A stretch of 64,000 bases of DNA from Polycladidibacter hongkongensis (GTDB taxonomy: Bacteria; Pseudomonadota; Alphaproteobacteria; Rhizobiales; Stappiaceae), in assembly GCF_001561995.1 (NCBI RefSeq), contig NZ_LLWC01000017.1:1-64000 (forward strand), read 5' to 3'. Positions 16,619-26,279 of this stretch are shown here, one piece after another. The notes under the pieces are model-generated. The model searched no databases. It was given only the letters and a program-made list of their open reading frames with translations, and was not told where the DNA came from. Position 1 is the first letter of the stretch, and each line of letters opens with the position of its first letter. A program made the position numbers and the translations under genes.

Positions 16619-17536
16619 ATGAAAAAAACTGATAGTTTAGATATAGATGGGCATGCTCTGAGGCAATTACTGGAGATTTATCAAAAAGGTAACGTGAGTC
16701 ATGCAGCGGCGTCCCTGCAGATCAAGCAGTCTACCCTAAGCTATTCCTTAGAGCGAATGAGGCAGGCGCTGAATGATCCGCTGTTTGTGCGAAGCGGGCA
16801 GAAAATGGTCGCTACACCGCGAATGAAAGAGATTGCCCCGATTGCTGAGGGGGTGCTGCAAAGCTTCGTCCAACTTGGTGCTTTGGCTCCCTATTCGCCA
16901 GAAGAAGACACCGGTGTTTTGCGACTAGCAGGCAACGCGCTGGAAAGAGACCTGCTGTTTGGTTATCTATTTCGTGAAATGCGAGCAAGTGCCGCCGGTA
17001 TTCAGTTGCAAGTGAGTGGCACGGGGTCGTGGCGAGATATCGCCCGTCGTTTACGCGATGGCTTGATCGATATAGCAGTTTTTCCTCGGATGCTGGAGGA
17101 CTGCGGTGACATTCAACAGCGGCAGGTGCTCAGCTTGCCCCTCTCCGTATTTTATGATGGAGAAGTTACCCGACCGCCGCTGAATTTGAATGAGTATTGT
17201 GCTCGTCCACACGCTCGCGTTGCGCACGGCGATGTGCAACTTTCTTATATTGACGTTGCATTGGAGGGGCTAGGGCGTTCGCGCAATGTGGTTTTGCAAA
17301 CAGCGGATTTTGACAGTTTGCCCCTTTATATGAAGGGAACGGAAATGTTGGTGACTTTGCCAAGCGCGCTTAAGAAGGGGTGTTTTAGGCAGTTAGATTC
17401 CGTGCCTGTCCCCTTTGCGATGCCTGAATGTGAATTGGCCATGTTTTGGCATAAGCGTGACCAGCGAGATCCGCGTAATGCTTATTGGCGCAATCGCCTA
17501 CTGGAAATTGCCAATGGGTCGCAGTTGTTAAACTAG
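16619..17536 (+). CDS. LysR family transcriptional regulator
   Basis: About 305 residues. The N-terminal helix-turn-helix reads VSHAAASLQIKQSTLSYSLE and is followed by DPLFVRSGQKMVATPRM, a NodD/NahR/LeuO-like LysR signature, then an effector-binding domain. The ATG at 16619 is preferred to a TTG 12 codons upstream. It is divergent from the SnoaL-like gene and is the obvious candidate to control it. Its stop codon overlaps the stop of the convergent amidohydrolase gene by 4 bases (CTAG). Confidence 0.83.
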   Translation: MKKTDSLDIDGHALRQLLEIYQKGNVSHAAASLQIKQSTLSYSLERMRQALNDPLFVRSGQKMVATPRMKEIAPIAEGVLQSFVQLGALAPYSPEEDTGVLRLAGNALERDLLFGYLFREMRASAAGIQLQVSGTGSWRDIARRLRDGLIDIAVFPRMLEDCGDIQQRQVLSLPLSVFYDGEVTRPPLNLNEYCARPHARVAHGDVQLSYIDVALEGLGRSRNVVLQTADFDSLPLYMKGTEMLVTLPSALKKGCFRQLDSVPVPFAMPECELAMFWHKRDQRDPRNAYWRNRLLEIANGSQLLN

Positions 17537-18681
17537 GCAAGGGTTTGTTCTTTGCTTTCATAGGCAAGCCCATTTAGGTAGTGCACCGGATTGGTTCGAG
17601 CGATGGTGCTATAGGTTTTCTCGCCAAGTTCCGCGCGTAGCTTTATAGACAGAAAACACTCTTCAAAGACCTCTTGTTCACTCATGTAGAAATCTGAGCC
17701 GAACAGGGTGCGGCTGCGCAACCTGTTATCTCTTAGGAACACCTTGAGCGCGGGCATATAGTCTTCGATATTGAAGACTGTGTAGGATATGTCTGTGTAG
17801 AGGTTAGGATATTCACCAGACTTGATCATTTGCATGATTTTTGTGAGCCAGTTCATGTGGGCTCGGGCGTTGTGCGGCGCGTCAAGAGCCGCCTCTTGCC
17901 GGCTTCCCACATCATAAAAGAATTTTTGCCAATCTTGAGATCCGCCGAAATGCGCGAGACAGAGGCGCATGTTGGGATAGGTGCTCAAGATTGTGCGGTA
18001 GTGATCGGGATCTGCGTAGTGGGCTGCGGTGCTTGGCGCCAGGTCTTTGGATTTCACCCCACCGCGTGAGCAGTGCGTCATGACAGGCAGAGAAAGCTCG
18101 TCGCATAGCTCCCAGATAGGCTCAAGTGCAACATCTATCGGAAGGTATCCAAGAGGCGGGTATAGCTTAATGCCCTTGAAAATGCGGGTGCCATCCGTAT
18201 GGGTTTTATCCAGCAGCTGCTGCGCATATTGGCGTAAATCAGTGCCAGCCCGACTGTGTCGGCGCGGATCAATGGCAATAAAGGGGAGCAAGTGGCCTCG
18301 GCTGTTGCGTGCAAGTTCCGCGAGCTCTTCGTGCTGTTGGTAAATGTCTTTTGCAGGCTCACCGGCACCCATGAACGCCATATCCATAGGCAACACTATA
18401 AAGCGTGACGAGGGTGGATAATACCCTGTGAGTTTGTTCAGGACATCTGCTTGACTGGGCTGCGCGCCAACCTCGAGGAAATTCGCATAGCGGCTGAAAA
18501 GGTCGCGGCTATCGAACGGGCTGAGAGCCCGCAATAGCCAGCAGGCGAGGCGGCGAAATGGCAACCATCTAAAAACCTTTGCGAGTCCCAGAGGTAGGAA
18601 ATTGTCTGGCACATGATCAAGCGTGAAGATGTGCGTATGGCAATTGATAATAGGGGTCTGTTTCGGGTTTGAGTCGGACAT
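17533..18681 (-). CDS. Amidohydrolase 2 family metal-dependent hydrolase
   Basis: 382-residue TIM-barrel hydrolase/decarboxylase of the amidohydrolase 2 group. The metal-binding HxH is NCHTHIF near the N-terminus, further ligand candidates are THCSRG and AHFGG, and the catalytic Asp is probably in LFGSDFYM. The substrate is unknown; related enzymes act on aromatic or cyclic acids. The start at 18681 (MSDSNPKQ) follows a GGGAGC-like site; a longer frame adds 22 residues. It is divergent from the paa operon but without clear evidence of a role in it. Confidence 0.8.
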   Translation of the reverse strand: MSDSNPKQTPIINCHTHIFTLDHVPDNFLPLGLAKVFRWLPFRRLACWLLRALSPFDSRDLFSRYANFLEVGAQPSQADVLNKLTGYYPPSSRFIVLPMDMAFMGAGEPAKDIYQQHEELAELARNSRGHLLPFIAIDPRRHSRAGTDLRQYAQQLLDKTHTDGTRIFKGIKLYPPLGYLPIDVALEPIWELCDELSLPVMTHCSRGGVKSKDLAPSTAAHYADPDHYRTILSTYPNMRLCLAHFGGSQDWQKFFYDVGSRQEAALDAPHNARAHMNWLTKIMQMIKSGEYPNLYTDISYTVFNIEDYMPALKVFLRDNRLRSRTLFGSDFYMSEQEVFEECFLSIKLRAELGEKTYSTIARTNPVHYLNGLAYESKEQTLA

Positions 18682-18804
18682 ACCTTGCTCCCAAGTGCCA
18701 TTGTTTAGCGCAGGCTTGCATAAAACGCGGAACGCTAAACCCCCCAAAAAATCAGTGGTTTTTATGTTCGTTGAAGCCCCTACTTTTTAATAGTTACAAA
18801 ATAT

Positions 18805-18833
18805 TTGACAAACAGATATATGTGTAACATATT
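18805..18833 (+). promoter_or_regulatory. Sigma-70 type promoter of paaJABCDE
   Basis: TTGACA (18805-18810) and CATATT (18828-18833) are 17 bases apart, a full -35 match and a 4/6 -10 match. The predicted start point falls at or next to the inverted repeat at 18839-18854, which fits repression. Confidence 0.65.
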
Positions 18834-18838
18834 AATAA

Positions 18839-18854
18839 CCAACCGAACGGTTGG
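18839..18854. promoter_or_regulatory. Inverted repeat, candidate PaaR operator (paaJ promoter)
   Basis: CCAACCGAACGGTTGG is an inverted repeat with 7-base arms around AA. It lies right after the -10 element and 32 bases before paaJ. A related site, CCGACCGGATGGTCAA, occurs at 27187-27202, 11 of 16 positions identical. Both resemble the ACCGnnCGGT type of operator bound by TetR-family PaaR proteins, and a TetR gene is in the cluster. Confidence 0.68.
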
Positions 18855-18885
18855 ATATACGCGGGATTTGGGAGAGAGCCGCAGC

Positions 18886-20088
18886 ATGGATGCTTTTATT
18901 TGCGATGGGATTCGCACACCAATTGGTCGATATGGCGGGGCGCTGTCGTCCATCAGAGCTGATGACTTGGCGGCTTTGCCCCTGCGTGCGCTTATGGAGC
19001 GTAACCCAGATGTTGATTGGGCTGATGTAGATGATGTGATTATGGGCTGCGCCAACCAAGCGGGTGAAGACAACCGCAATGTTGCCCGCATGGCGGCGCT
19101 GCTTGCCGAACTGCCTGTGACTGTTCCGGGCACCACGATCAACCGGCTGTGCGGCTCTGGTCTTGATGCTGTTGGTATGGCGGCGCGCGGAATTAAGGCT
19201 GGTGATTATGCTCTTGCGATTGCCGCGGGCGTAGAAAGCATGAGCCGGGCGCCTTTTGTGATGCCAAAAGCGACGAGTGCTTTTGGCCGTTCTAACGCCG
19301 TCTATGACACAACTATTGGCTGGCGCTTTATCAATAAGAAGCTGCAGGGCGCCCACGGAAGCCACTCGATGCCAGAGACCGCAGACAATGTAGCTGCGGA
19401 TTTTGGCATTACCCGCGAGGACCAAGATGCGTTCGCCGCGCGCTCGCAAGCACGGTGGCAAGAGGCGCAAGAGGCCGGGCTGTTTGCCAGCGAAATTGTA
19501 CCGGTAAGTGTGCCACAGCGCAAAGGTGCCCCAATCATCGTTGATGTTGACGAGCACCCTCGCCCGGGCACGACGGCAGAGAAGCTCTCGGGCCTGCGCG
19601 GGGTTAACGGGCCAGATCTTACGGTTACTGCCGGCAATGCTTCGGGGGTGAATGATGGAGCTGCGGCATTGCTGCTTGCAAGCGAGCTGGCCGCAAAGGC
19701 TCATGGTTTGACACCCAAAGCGCGCGTAGTGGCTATGGCTGCTGCTGGCGTACCCCCTCGGGTGATGGGAATTGGGCCGGTTCCTGCGGTGCGCAAAGTG
19801 TTGGCTTTGGCGGGTATGACGTTGGATCAGATGGATTTGGTGGAGCTGAACGAGGCGTTTGCCGCGCAGGCTTTGGCTGTGTCGCGCGAGCTGGGCCTTG
19901 CGGACGACGCGGGCCATGTGAACCCGAATGGCGGTGCGATTGCACTTGGCCATCCACTTGGAATGAGCGGCGCGCGTTTGGCGCTAACGGCGGCAAATGG
20001 GCTGCAACGCAACGGCGGGCGCTTCGCACTTTGCACCATGTGTGTGGGCGTGGGGCAGGGTATTGCCATGATCCTTGAGCGGGTCTGA
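18886..20088 (+). CDS. paaJ: 3-oxoadipyl-CoA / acyl-CoA thiolase PaaJ
   Basis: Final thiolase of phenylacetate degradation, cleaving 3-oxoadipyl-CoA to succinyl-CoA and acetyl-CoA and also acting on the ring-opened product. 400 residues, the standard length. The active-site Cys is in [10 protein letters not shown], the base pair is [16 protein letters not shown] and [17 protein letters not shown] precedes the ATG at 18886; a longer frame adds 27 unlikely residues and runs through the operator. First gene of paaJABCDE, 14 bases before paaA. Homology also fits PcaF, but the context decides for PaaJ. Confidence 0.92.
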   Translation: MDAFICDGIRTPIGRYGGALSSIRADDLAALPLRALMERNPDVDWADVDDVIMGCANQAGEDNRNVARMAALLAELPVTVPGTTINRLCGSGLDAVGMAARGIKAGDYALAIAAGVESMSRAPFVMPKATSAFGRSNAVYDTTIGWRFINKKLQGAHGSHSMPETADNVAADFGITREDQDAFAARSQARWQEAQEAGLFASEIVPVSVPQRKGAPIIVDVDEHPRPGTTAEKLSGLRGVNGPDLTVTAGNASGVNDGAAALLLASELAAKAHGLTPKARVVAMAAAGVPPRVMGIGPVPAVRKVLALAGMTLDQMDLVELNEAFAAQALAVSRELGLADDAGHVNPNGGAIALGHPLGMSGARLALTAANGLQRNGGRFALCTMCVGVGQGIAMILERV

Positions 20089-20102
20089 GAGGGAGAACGA
20101 GC

Positions 20103-21092
20103 ATGTACGCACAAATGGTCAAATCGACCGGCGCTGCAGTGAAATCTCTGGAAGAGATGGAGCCGCAGGAGCGCGCCTTTCAAGAGCGCATTGACGCTGG
20201 TGAGAAGATTGAGCCAAAGGACTGGATGCCGGAGGGCTATCGCAAGACGTTGGTTCGGCAGATTTCGCAGCACGCGCATTCGGAAATTGTTGGCCAATTG
20301 CCGGAGGGGAACTGGATTACTCGCGCACCAACGCTGGAGCGAAAGGCGATTTTGCTTGCCAAGGTGCAGGATGAGGCCGGGCATGGGCTTTATCTGTATT
20401 GCGCGGCGGAAACGCTGGGCGTGAGCCGGGACGAGCTTTACGAACAGCTGCATAGCGGTAAAGCGAAATACAGCTCCATTTTCAACTATCCAACTTTGAA
20501 CTGGGCTGACATCGGCGCGGTCGGGTGGCTGGTGGATGGTGCGGCTATTATGAACCAAGTGCCGCTGCAAAGGACATCTTTTGGCCCGTATTCCCGCGCG
20601 ATGATCCGCATTTGCAAAGAAGAATCCTTTCACCAGCGGCAGGGCTACGACATCATGATGAAGATGGCGTTTGGCAACGAGGCACAAAAACGGATGGCGC
20701 AGGATGCGCTGAACCGCTTTTGGTGGCCAGCGCTGATGATGTTCGGCCCATCTGATAAGGATTCGGTACATTCGGCGCAGTCGATGGCGTGGAAAATCAA
20801 ACTTAACACCAATGATGAGCTGCGGCAGAAGTTTGTCGATCAGACCGTGCCTCAGGCGGAGTATCTGGGCCTGACCATTCCTGACGAGACAGTGAAATGG
20901 AATGAAGAGCGCGGCCATTATGACTTTGCTGATCCGGATTGGGCCGAGTTCTTCGAGGTGATCAAGGGCAACGGCCCTTGCAATAAAGAGCGCCTTGGGG
21001 CGCGGGTGAAGGCCTGGGATGACGGGGCGTGGTTCCGCGATGGGCTTATGGCTCATGCCCAGAAGCATGCTTTGGCTGATGCCGCTGAATAA
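20103..21092 (+). CDS. paaA: Phenylacetyl-CoA epoxidase catalytic subunit PaaA
   Basis: Di-iron oxygenase subunit of the 1,2-phenylacetyl-CoA epoxidase. 329 residues. Carboxylate/His iron-ligand motifs of the family are visible, including [15 protein letters not shown] and the second [13 protein letters not shown]. It needs PaaC as structural partner and PaaE as reductase. Second gene of the operon. Confidence 0.96.
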   Translation: MYAQMVKSTGAAVKSLEEMEPQERAFQERIDAGEKIEPKDWMPEGYRKTLVRQISQHAHSEIVGQLPEGNWITRAPTLERKAILLAKVQDEAGHGLYLYCAAETLGVSRDELYEQLHSGKAKYSSIFNYPTLNWADIGAVGWLVDGAAIMNQVPLQRTSFGPYSRAMIRICKEESFHQRQGYDIMMKMAFGNEAQKRMAQDALNRFWWPALMMFGPSDKDSVHSAQSMAWKIKLNTNDELRQKFVDQTVPQAEYLGLTIPDETVKWNEERGHYDFADPDWAEFFEVIKGNGPCNKERLGARVKAWDDGAWFRDGLMAHAQKHALADAAE

Positions 21093-21117
21093 TCATGGAA
21101 GTTTAGGGAGAGAACCC

Positions 21118-21402
21118 ATGAAAAAAGAATGGCCCCTCTGGGAGGTTTTTATTCGTGGTCAGCATGGTCTGGCGCATCGTCACGTTGGCAGCCTGCATGC
21201 ACCTGATGCAGAAGTGGCGCTGAAAAGCGCGCGTGATGTGTACACGCGGCGCAACGAGGGTTTGAGCATTTGGGTTGTGCAGGCCAATGACATTACCGCT
21301 TCAAGCCCGAGTGAAAAGGGGCCGTTGTTCGACCCCTCGCAGGACAAGGTCTACCGGCATCCGACTTTCTTTCCCATGCCTGAGGAACTGAAAGGGTTGT
21401 AA
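21118..21402 (+). CDS. paaB: Phenylacetyl-CoA epoxidase subunit PaaB
   Basis: 94-residue small subunit that bridges the PaaAC complex. It reads MKKEWPLWEVFIRGQHGLAH, the family hallmark, and ends HPTFFPMPEELKGL. The ATG at 21118 is preceded by GGGAGAGAA; a longer frame through the end of paaA is not real. It ends one base before paaC. Confidence 0.95.
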   Translation: MKKEWPLWEVFIRGQHGLAHRHVGSLHAPDAEVALKSARDVYTRRNEGLSIWVVQANDITASSPSEKGPLFDPSQDKVYRHPTFFPMPEELKGL

Positions 21403-21403
21403 G

Positions 21404-22171
21404 ATGAGTGCTGCAACAATGGATAAGGCCTTATTCGAGTTCCTTTGCCGAATGGGCGATAATACGCTGGTGCTCGGGCACCGGGTTTCTGAGTGGTGCG
21501 GCCATGCGCCTGTGCTGGAAGAAGATATCGCCTTGGCGAATATGTCGCTGGATTTGATCGGTCAAACCCAACTCTGGCTTGGGCTTGCTGGCGAAATCGA
21601 AGGAAAGGGGCGCAGCGCCGACGATTTTGCGTATCTGCGTGATGCCTTCGATTTTCGCAATCTTTTGCTGGTGGAGCAGCCAAACGGCGATTTTGGCAAG
21701 ACGCTGATGCGACAGTTCTTGTTTGATGGCTTTCAGAGCGTCATGCTGGAGCAGCTTGCCATTTCGAAGAATGAACGTGTTCGAGAGATTGCGCAAAAGG
21801 TGGCAAAGGAAGTCTCTTACCACTTGGAGCGTTCGAGCGATCTGGTTGTTCGTCTTGGGGATGGTTCGCAAGAAAGCCATCAGCGAATGCAAGCCGCACT
21901 TGAGGATCTCTGGCCCTATGTGGGGGAGATGTTCCTTGACGAGGCTGAGGACGCGGTGCTTGCTGATGCGGGTATCGCACCACAGCCAAGCTCGCTCAAG
22001 ACCGCGTGGGACGAACTGATGTTGCCACTGCTTGGCAAGGCGTGTCTGGAGGTGCCGGAAAGCGGTTATTTCCAGAAAGGTGGTAAACGGGGAACCCATA
22101 GCGAGCACCTTGGCTTTATTCTCGCAGAGATGCAGTTTTTGCAGCGGGCCTATCCCGGCGCGACTTGGTGA
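21404..22171 (+). CDS. paaC: Phenylacetyl-CoA epoxidase structural subunit PaaC
   Basis: 255-residue ferritin-like structural partner of PaaA. Family features include LGHRVSEWCGHAPVLEED, ANMSLDLIGQ and KEVSYHLERSSDLVVRLGDG. It has lost most iron ligands relative to PaaA, as expected. Tightly packed in the operon, with its stop next to the start of paaD. Confidence 0.95.
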   Translation: MSAATMDKALFEFLCRMGDNTLVLGHRVSEWCGHAPVLEEDIALANMSLDLIGQTQLWLGLAGEIEGKGRSADDFAYLRDAFDFRNLLLVEQPNGDFGKTLMRQFLFDGFQSVMLEQLAISKNERVREIAQKVAKEVSYHLERSSDLVVRLGDGSQESHQRMQAALEDLWPYVGEMFLDEAEDAVLADAGIAPQPSSLKTAWDELMLPLLGKACLEVPESGYFQKGGKRGTHSEHLGFILAEMQFLQRAYPGATW

Positions 22172-22176
22172 CGGTG

Positions 22177-22662
22177 ATGACAGAGCGCAAGCAGCAAGCA
22201 GTAAGCGAGCCGGATTTGCAGAATGTCTGGCAATGGCTGGAAGAGGTTCCTGATCCGGAGATACCGGTACTGAGCCTTGTTGATCTTGGGGTTATTCGCT
22301 CGATTGAGGCGCAAGGTGGGGAGTTGGTGGTCGCGGTATCGCCGACATATTCAGGTTGTCCGGCAACGCGGATAATTCACGAAGATGTGGCAGCCAAGCT
22401 GCGCGAGAAGGGGTTGAGCGCTTTTCGTGTCGAGGCGGTGCTTTCGCCGCCATGGTCTAGCGAATGGATTTCCAAAAGCGGACGCAAAAAACTGGCAGCT
22501 TATGGAATTGCCCCGCCGCAAGCCAGCGGGAAACCCAAGGCTTGCCCCCAGTGCGGTTCTGCGCAGTTAGAGTTGGTCAGCCAGTTTGGTTCCACGCCCT
22601 GTAAAGCGAGCTGGCGCTGCCTGAGCTGTCTTGAACCTTTTGACTATTTCAAATGTATCTAG
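22177..22662 (+). CDS. paaD: Phenylacetate maturation protein PaaD (iron-sulfur assembly type)
   Basis: About 161-residue protein of the MIP18/DUF59 family that is thought to help mature the epoxidase or its iron-sulfur reductase. The N-terminal part has PDPEIPVLSLVDLGVIRSI and SPTYSGCPATRII. The C-terminal zinc-ribbon-like part has CPQCGS and CLSCLEPF. ATG 22177 is taken as start; GTG 22168 or TTG 22165 are in frame and would overlap the paaC stop. Confidence 0.92.
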   Translation: MTERKQQAVSEPDLQNVWQWLEEVPDPEIPVLSLVDLGVIRSIEAQGGELVVAVSPTYSGCPATRIIHEDVAAKLREKGLSAFRVEAVLSPPWSSEWISKSGRKKLAAYGIAPPQASGKPKACPQCGSAQLELVSQFGSTPCKASWRCLSCLEPFDYFKCI

Positions 22663-22671
22663 GGTGAAACC

Positions 22672-23736
22672 ATGGCTAGATTTCATCGGTTGAACGTAAC
22701 CGCAGTTGAAAAGACCACCCGCGATGCCGTGGTGGTTACATTGCAGCCGCAGGCGAGAGAAGCGCAGGACTTTGCCTTCAAGCAGGGGCAGTACCTTACC
22801 TTTCGTCAAAGCATTGGCGGGGAAGAAGTGCGTCGCTCCTATTCGATTTGCTCCGGTGTTGACGATGGCGTTTTACAAATTGGCGTGAAGAAAGTTCCAG
22901 GCGGGGTCTTTTCCAGCTTTGCGAATGATGAGTTGAAGGCGGGTGACACCCTGGAGGCTATGGCGCCGGAGGGCCGGTTTTATACCGAATTGCAGCCTGA
23001 TAACGTCAAAAGCTATTTGGGCTTTGCAGTTGGCTCTGGCATTACGCCGATCCTGTCGATCGTAAAGAGTACGCTTGCGCGCGAGCCGGAGAGCGAGTTT
23101 ACGCTGGTGTATGCCAATCGCTCTGTCGGGTCGATTATGTTCCGAGAGGAGCTTGAGGATCTCAAAAACACCTATATGGGCCGGTTTACCCTCATTCATG
23201 TGCTCAAGGCTGATGCACAGGAAATTGATTTGTTTACCGGCCGCCTTTCTCCAGAAAAACTGGAGGAGCTATTTGCGCATTGGGTGGATGTGAAAGCGGC
23301 TGATACTGCCTTTATCTGCGGTCCTGAGCCGGTGATGCATATGGTGAATGAAGCACTGCAAAAACAAGGCATGGCCCGTGAGGACATTAAGTTTGAGCTG
23401 TTTGGCACCGCTGCAACCGCAACGCCAAGGCCAACAGATTCCGCTTCCGAGGCACAGGGCTGCGAGGCGACCATAAAGCTGGATGGGACAGCGCGCACTG
23501 TTACCATGGCGCGGCAGGGCGTTTCGATGCTCGAGGCGGCGTTGGCGGCAGATATGGATGTGCCTTATTCCTGCAAAGGGGGCGTCTGTTCAACCTGTAA
23601 GGCGAAGGTGCTGGAGGGGGAGACTGAAATGGTCGCCAACTACGCACTGGAGGACTATGAGGTGGAGGCCGGTTATGTGCTTTCCTGTCAGTGCTACCCG
23701 ATCTCCGAGCGCGTGGTAATCGATTTTGATCAATAA
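22672..23736 (+). CDS. paaE: Phenylacetyl-CoA epoxidase reductase PaaE
   Basis: 354-residue oxidoreductase that passes electrons from NADPH to PaaA. N-terminal FAD-binding part (RRSYSICSG), NAD-binding part (GSGITPILSIVKSTL and FICGPEPVMH), and a C-terminal 2Fe-2S ferredoxin domain with cysteines in CKGGVCSTCKAKV and a later CQCYP. Last gene of paaJABCDE, followed by two hairpins. Confidence 0.95.
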   Translation: MARFHRLNVTAVEKTTRDAVVVTLQPQAREAQDFAFKQGQYLTFRQSIGGEEVRRSYSICSGVDDGVLQIGVKKVPGGVFSSFANDELKAGDTLEAMAPEGRFYTELQPDNVKSYLGFAVGSGITPILSIVKSTLAREPESEFTLVYANRSVGSIMFREELEDLKNTYMGRFTLIHVLKADAQEIDLFTGRLSPEKLEELFAHWVDVKAADTAFICGPEPVMHMVNEALQKQGMAREDIKFELFGTAATATPRPTDSASEAQGCEATIKLDGTARTVTMARQGVSMLEAALAADMDVPYSCKGGVCSTCKAKVLEGETEMVANYALEDYEVEAGYVLSCQCYPISERVVIDFDQ

Positions 23737-23742
23737 GGTGGT

Positions 23743-23758
23743 GGGCGCTTCGGCGCCC
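23743..23758 (+). terminator. Hairpin after paaE
   Basis: GGGCGC-TTCG-GCGCCC, a 6-bp stem with a very stable tetraloop, 6 bases after the paaE stop. No T-run follows, so it may protect the 3' end rather than terminate by itself. Confidence 0.6.
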
Positions 23759-23819
23759 GACCGCCATTAGGTTCCTCCGGCTTCGTTGTTTCCCAATTGC
23801 CAACGAGGCTGCCTCACTA

Positions 23820-23858
23820 AAAGGCGCTGCACCTTGAAAGAGGAGAGCGCCTTTCTTT
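23820..23858. terminator. Terminator between the convergent paaE and paaR
   Basis: AAAGGCGCT (23820-23828) pairs with AGCGCCTTT (23846-23854), 9 bp with a 17-base loop, followed by CTTTT. The A-run on the left arm lets it act in both directions. Confidence 0.72.
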
Positions 23859-23876
23859 TGTCGGGACTATTATGCT

Positions 23877-24479
23877 CTAGGCTTTGATGCCTGCAAGGCC
23901 CTTTGTAAGGATGTCTGAGACGAGTTCAGCGTATTCCGCACGTGCTGCTTCGCGGTCATCGCCATTCCACATATAGAACCAGTTCAACATACCAAAAACC
24001 GACATTGTGGTTGCTTTTACCTTGCGAGGGTTGGCTTTCAATGCTGCCGGTGCCAACTCCATCAGGCTATCGGAAACCACTGTGACCAGTTCCCGTTGGT
24101 AGCTGCGCAGCAGTGCTTGTTGCTCCTCTGGCAGATACGACATGGCATCGATTTGCACGCGGTGCTGATGGTCAGCACCTCGGTAGGCCTGCAGGATTTC
24201 TGTGAGCACATTGCGGAGGTAGGCCTCAGGCTCAAGTTCCCCGCGCTGGATTGAAGTAATCCTGTCGCGGAGCGCTTTCAGGTAGCTGTCAAGAATATCG
24301 AAGAGCAAGGCGTCCTTGCTCTCGTAATAGTGGTAGATGGCTGCCTTAGAGATACCGCAGCTTTTGGCAAGCTGACTCATGGAGGCGCGGTCAAATCCTG
24401 TTTCAGCAAAGAATTTGGCCGCAGCATCCTGAATTTGCTTGCGCTTATCATCGTGATCTTTTGCGATCGTTCTTGCCAA
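23877..24479 (-). CDS. paaR: TetR family regulator, PaaR-like
   Basis: 200 residues. N-terminal TetR helix-turn-helix: DAAAKFFAETGFDRASMSQL then CGISKAAIYHYYESKDALL, followed by an all-helical ligand domain. It lies 3 bases after paaK in the paaGIK operon, which supports PaaR, the phenylacetyl-CoA-responsive repressor known from other proteobacteria. Two related inverted repeats in front of the two divergent paa transcription units are its probable targets. A PaaX-type regulator also lies in the cluster, so control may be dual. Confidence 0.85.
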   Translation of the reverse strand: MARTIAKDHDDKRKQIQDAAAKFFAETGFDRASMSQLAKSCGISKAAIYHYYESKDALLFDILDSYLKALRDRITSIQRGELEPEAYLRNVLTEILQAYRGADHQHRVQIDAMSYLPEEQQALLRSYQRELVTVVSDSLMELAPAALKANPRKVKATTMSVFGMLNWFYMWNGDDREAARAEYAELVSDILTKGLAGIKA

Positions 24480-24482
24480 TTG

Positions 24483-25793
24483 TTAGTCTCCGGCGCGATT
24501 ATCGACAACGCGCTTAGCTTTACCTTGGGAGCGCTCGACGCTTCCAGGTTCTGCTACTATGACTTGCGCGCTGATGCCAACAGTATCTTTGATCCGTTTT
24601 GAAAAGTGGTGGGCAGCCATGTTGCGCGCATCTTCACCGGCGGTATCTGGCATTGCTTCAACATGGATGCGCATACCATCCATGCGCCCTTTTTTAAACA
24701 GTTCAATCTGGAAGTGCGGCGAGAGGCCATCGGTAGCCAGCAACTGCTCTTCGATTTGAGTTGGGAAAACATTGACCCCGCGCAAGATAATCATATCGTC
24801 GGAACGGCCAGTGATTTTCTCCATACGGCGCATGGAGCGGGCCGTGCCGGGGAGGAGGCGCGTTAGATCGCGGGTACGATAGCGGATAATCGGCAGGGCC
24901 TCTTTTGTCAAAGAGGTAAAGACCAACTCACCGAGCTCACCTTCCTCGCATACCTCGCCTGTCTCCGGATTAATGATTTCCGGGTAGAAATGATCCTCCC
25001 AGATGTGCAGGCCATCTTTGGTTTCGACACATTCGTTTGCAACACCCGGGCCGATGACTTCCGAAAGGCCATAAATATCTACCGCGTGCATATCGAAGGC
25101 ATCTTCGACTTCTTTGCGCATTGCGTTTGTCCATGGTTCGGCGCCGAAAACACCGACCTGAAGCGATGATTTGCGCGGGTCAAGGCCTTCGCGCTGATAC
25201 TCCTCCAAGATGTTCAGCATATAGGAGGGGGTTACCATGATGGTGGTTGGCTTGAAGTCTTCAATAAGCAGGACTTGGCGAGAGGTCATGCCGCCCGAAA
25301 CAGGAACAACCGTACAGCCCAGCTTTTCTGCGCCGGCATGGGCACCAAGGCCACCAGTGAACAGACCATATCCATAGGCATTATGCACAATATCGCCCGG
25401 GCGTGTGCCAGAAGCGCGTAAGGAGCGTGCGACGACTGTGGCCCATACATCAAGGTCATTCTTGGTGTATCCCACTACGGTTGGTTTGCCGGTGGTGCCG
25501 GAAGAACCGTGTAAGCGTGCGATTTGCTCACGCGGAACCGCAAACAAGCCAAAAGGATAGTTGTTGCGCAGATCCTGTTTGTAAGTGAAGGGGAATTTGG
25601 CAAGGTCTTTTAGTGATGTCAGATCATCTGGATGGACGCCTGCTTCATCAAAGCGCTGTTTATAAAATGGTACATTGTCGTAGGCATGTTTGAGCGTTTT
25701 TTTCATGCGCTCAAGTTGAAGTGCACTGATTTCATCACGCGAAGCGATTTCGATCGGATCAAGATCTTCGCGGCGTGGTGTTAAGTCTTTCAT
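24483..25793 (-). CDS. paaK: Phenylacetate-CoA ligase PaaK
   Basis: Activates phenylacetate to phenylacetyl-CoA, the entry step of the pathway; AMP-forming. 436 residues, the usual length. The P-loop is HGSSGTTGKPTVVGYT, with YGLSEVIGPG and YRTRDL further on, and a C-terminal lid. The start at 25793 (MKDLTPRRE) follows GGGAGGGAA; 12 extra upstream residues are not needed. Its stop is 3 bases before paaR. Confidence 0.95.
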   Translation of the reverse strand: MKDLTPRREDLDPIEIASRDEISALQLERMKKTLKHAYDNVPFYKQRFDEAGVHPDDLTSLKDLAKFPFTYKQDLRNNYPFGLFAVPREQIARLHGSSGTTGKPTVVGYTKNDLDVWATVVARSLRASGTRPGDIVHNAYGYGLFTGGLGAHAGAEKLGCTVVPVSGGMTSRQVLLIEDFKPTTIMVTPSYMLNILEEYQREGLDPRKSSLQVGVFGAEPWTNAMRKEVEDAFDMHAVDIYGLSEVIGPGVANECVETKDGLHIWEDHFYPEIINPETGEVCEEGELGELVFTSLTKEALPIIRYRTRDLTRLLPGTARSMRRMEKITGRSDDMIILRGVNVFPTQIEEQLLATDGLSPHFQIELFKKGRMDGMRIHVEAMPDTAGEDARNMAAHHFSKRIKDTVGISAQVIVAEPGSVERSQGKAKRVVDNRAGD

Positions 25794-25844
25794 GGTTCCC
25801 TCCCAATGCGGTAGATGTTGCTCCCTCATCTACCGGCTCTCTAC

Positions 25845-26276
25845 TTATTCTGAGAAATGCTGGCCCGGTACAACGCGAGAAAATCCGCGAAATTCTGCGA
25901 TTGTCTCGCCGTCCTTGCGGGTTACAGTTACGTCGTAGATGCCGCTTCTTCCGGTTTTGGATAGTTCCAGCGCAGTTGCGATCAACGTGTCGCCTATCTT
26001 GGCAGGCCTGATGTAGGAAATCGTGGCGTGTTGGCCGACGACTTGTTCGTTGTAGCTGTTGCAGGCAAATGCAAATGCGCTATCGGCGAGTGAAAAGATA
26101 ATTCCGCCATGGCAGATGCCGTGCCCATTACTGTGTTCCTGCTGAACTCTTAGGCTTAGGACCGCCTTGCCCGGCGCTATGTTTTCAATGCGCATGCCCA
26201 TGTTCTGTGAGGCGGCGTCGCCGGCCCACATTGCGTCTGCTGATTTTTGTGCGCGAATCTGTGCAGCGTCGCTCAT
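25845..26276 (-). CDS. paaI: Acyl-CoA thioesterase PaaI
   Basis: 143-residue hotdog-fold thioesterase that frees CoA from dead-end phenylacetate intermediates. The signature HGGIIFSLADSAFAFACNS contains the catalytic Asp. It begins 3 bases after the paaG stop and is followed by paaK after 51 bases, in the order paaG-paaI-paaK-paaR. Confidence 0.93.
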   Translation of the reverse strand: MSDAAQIRAQKSADAMWAGDAASQNMGMRIENIAPGKAVLSLRVQQEHSNGHGICHGGIIFSLADSAFAFACNSYNEQVVGQHATISYIRPAKIGDTLIATALELSKTGRSGIYDVTVTRKDGETIAEFRGFSRVVPGQHFSE

Positions 26277-26279
26277 AGC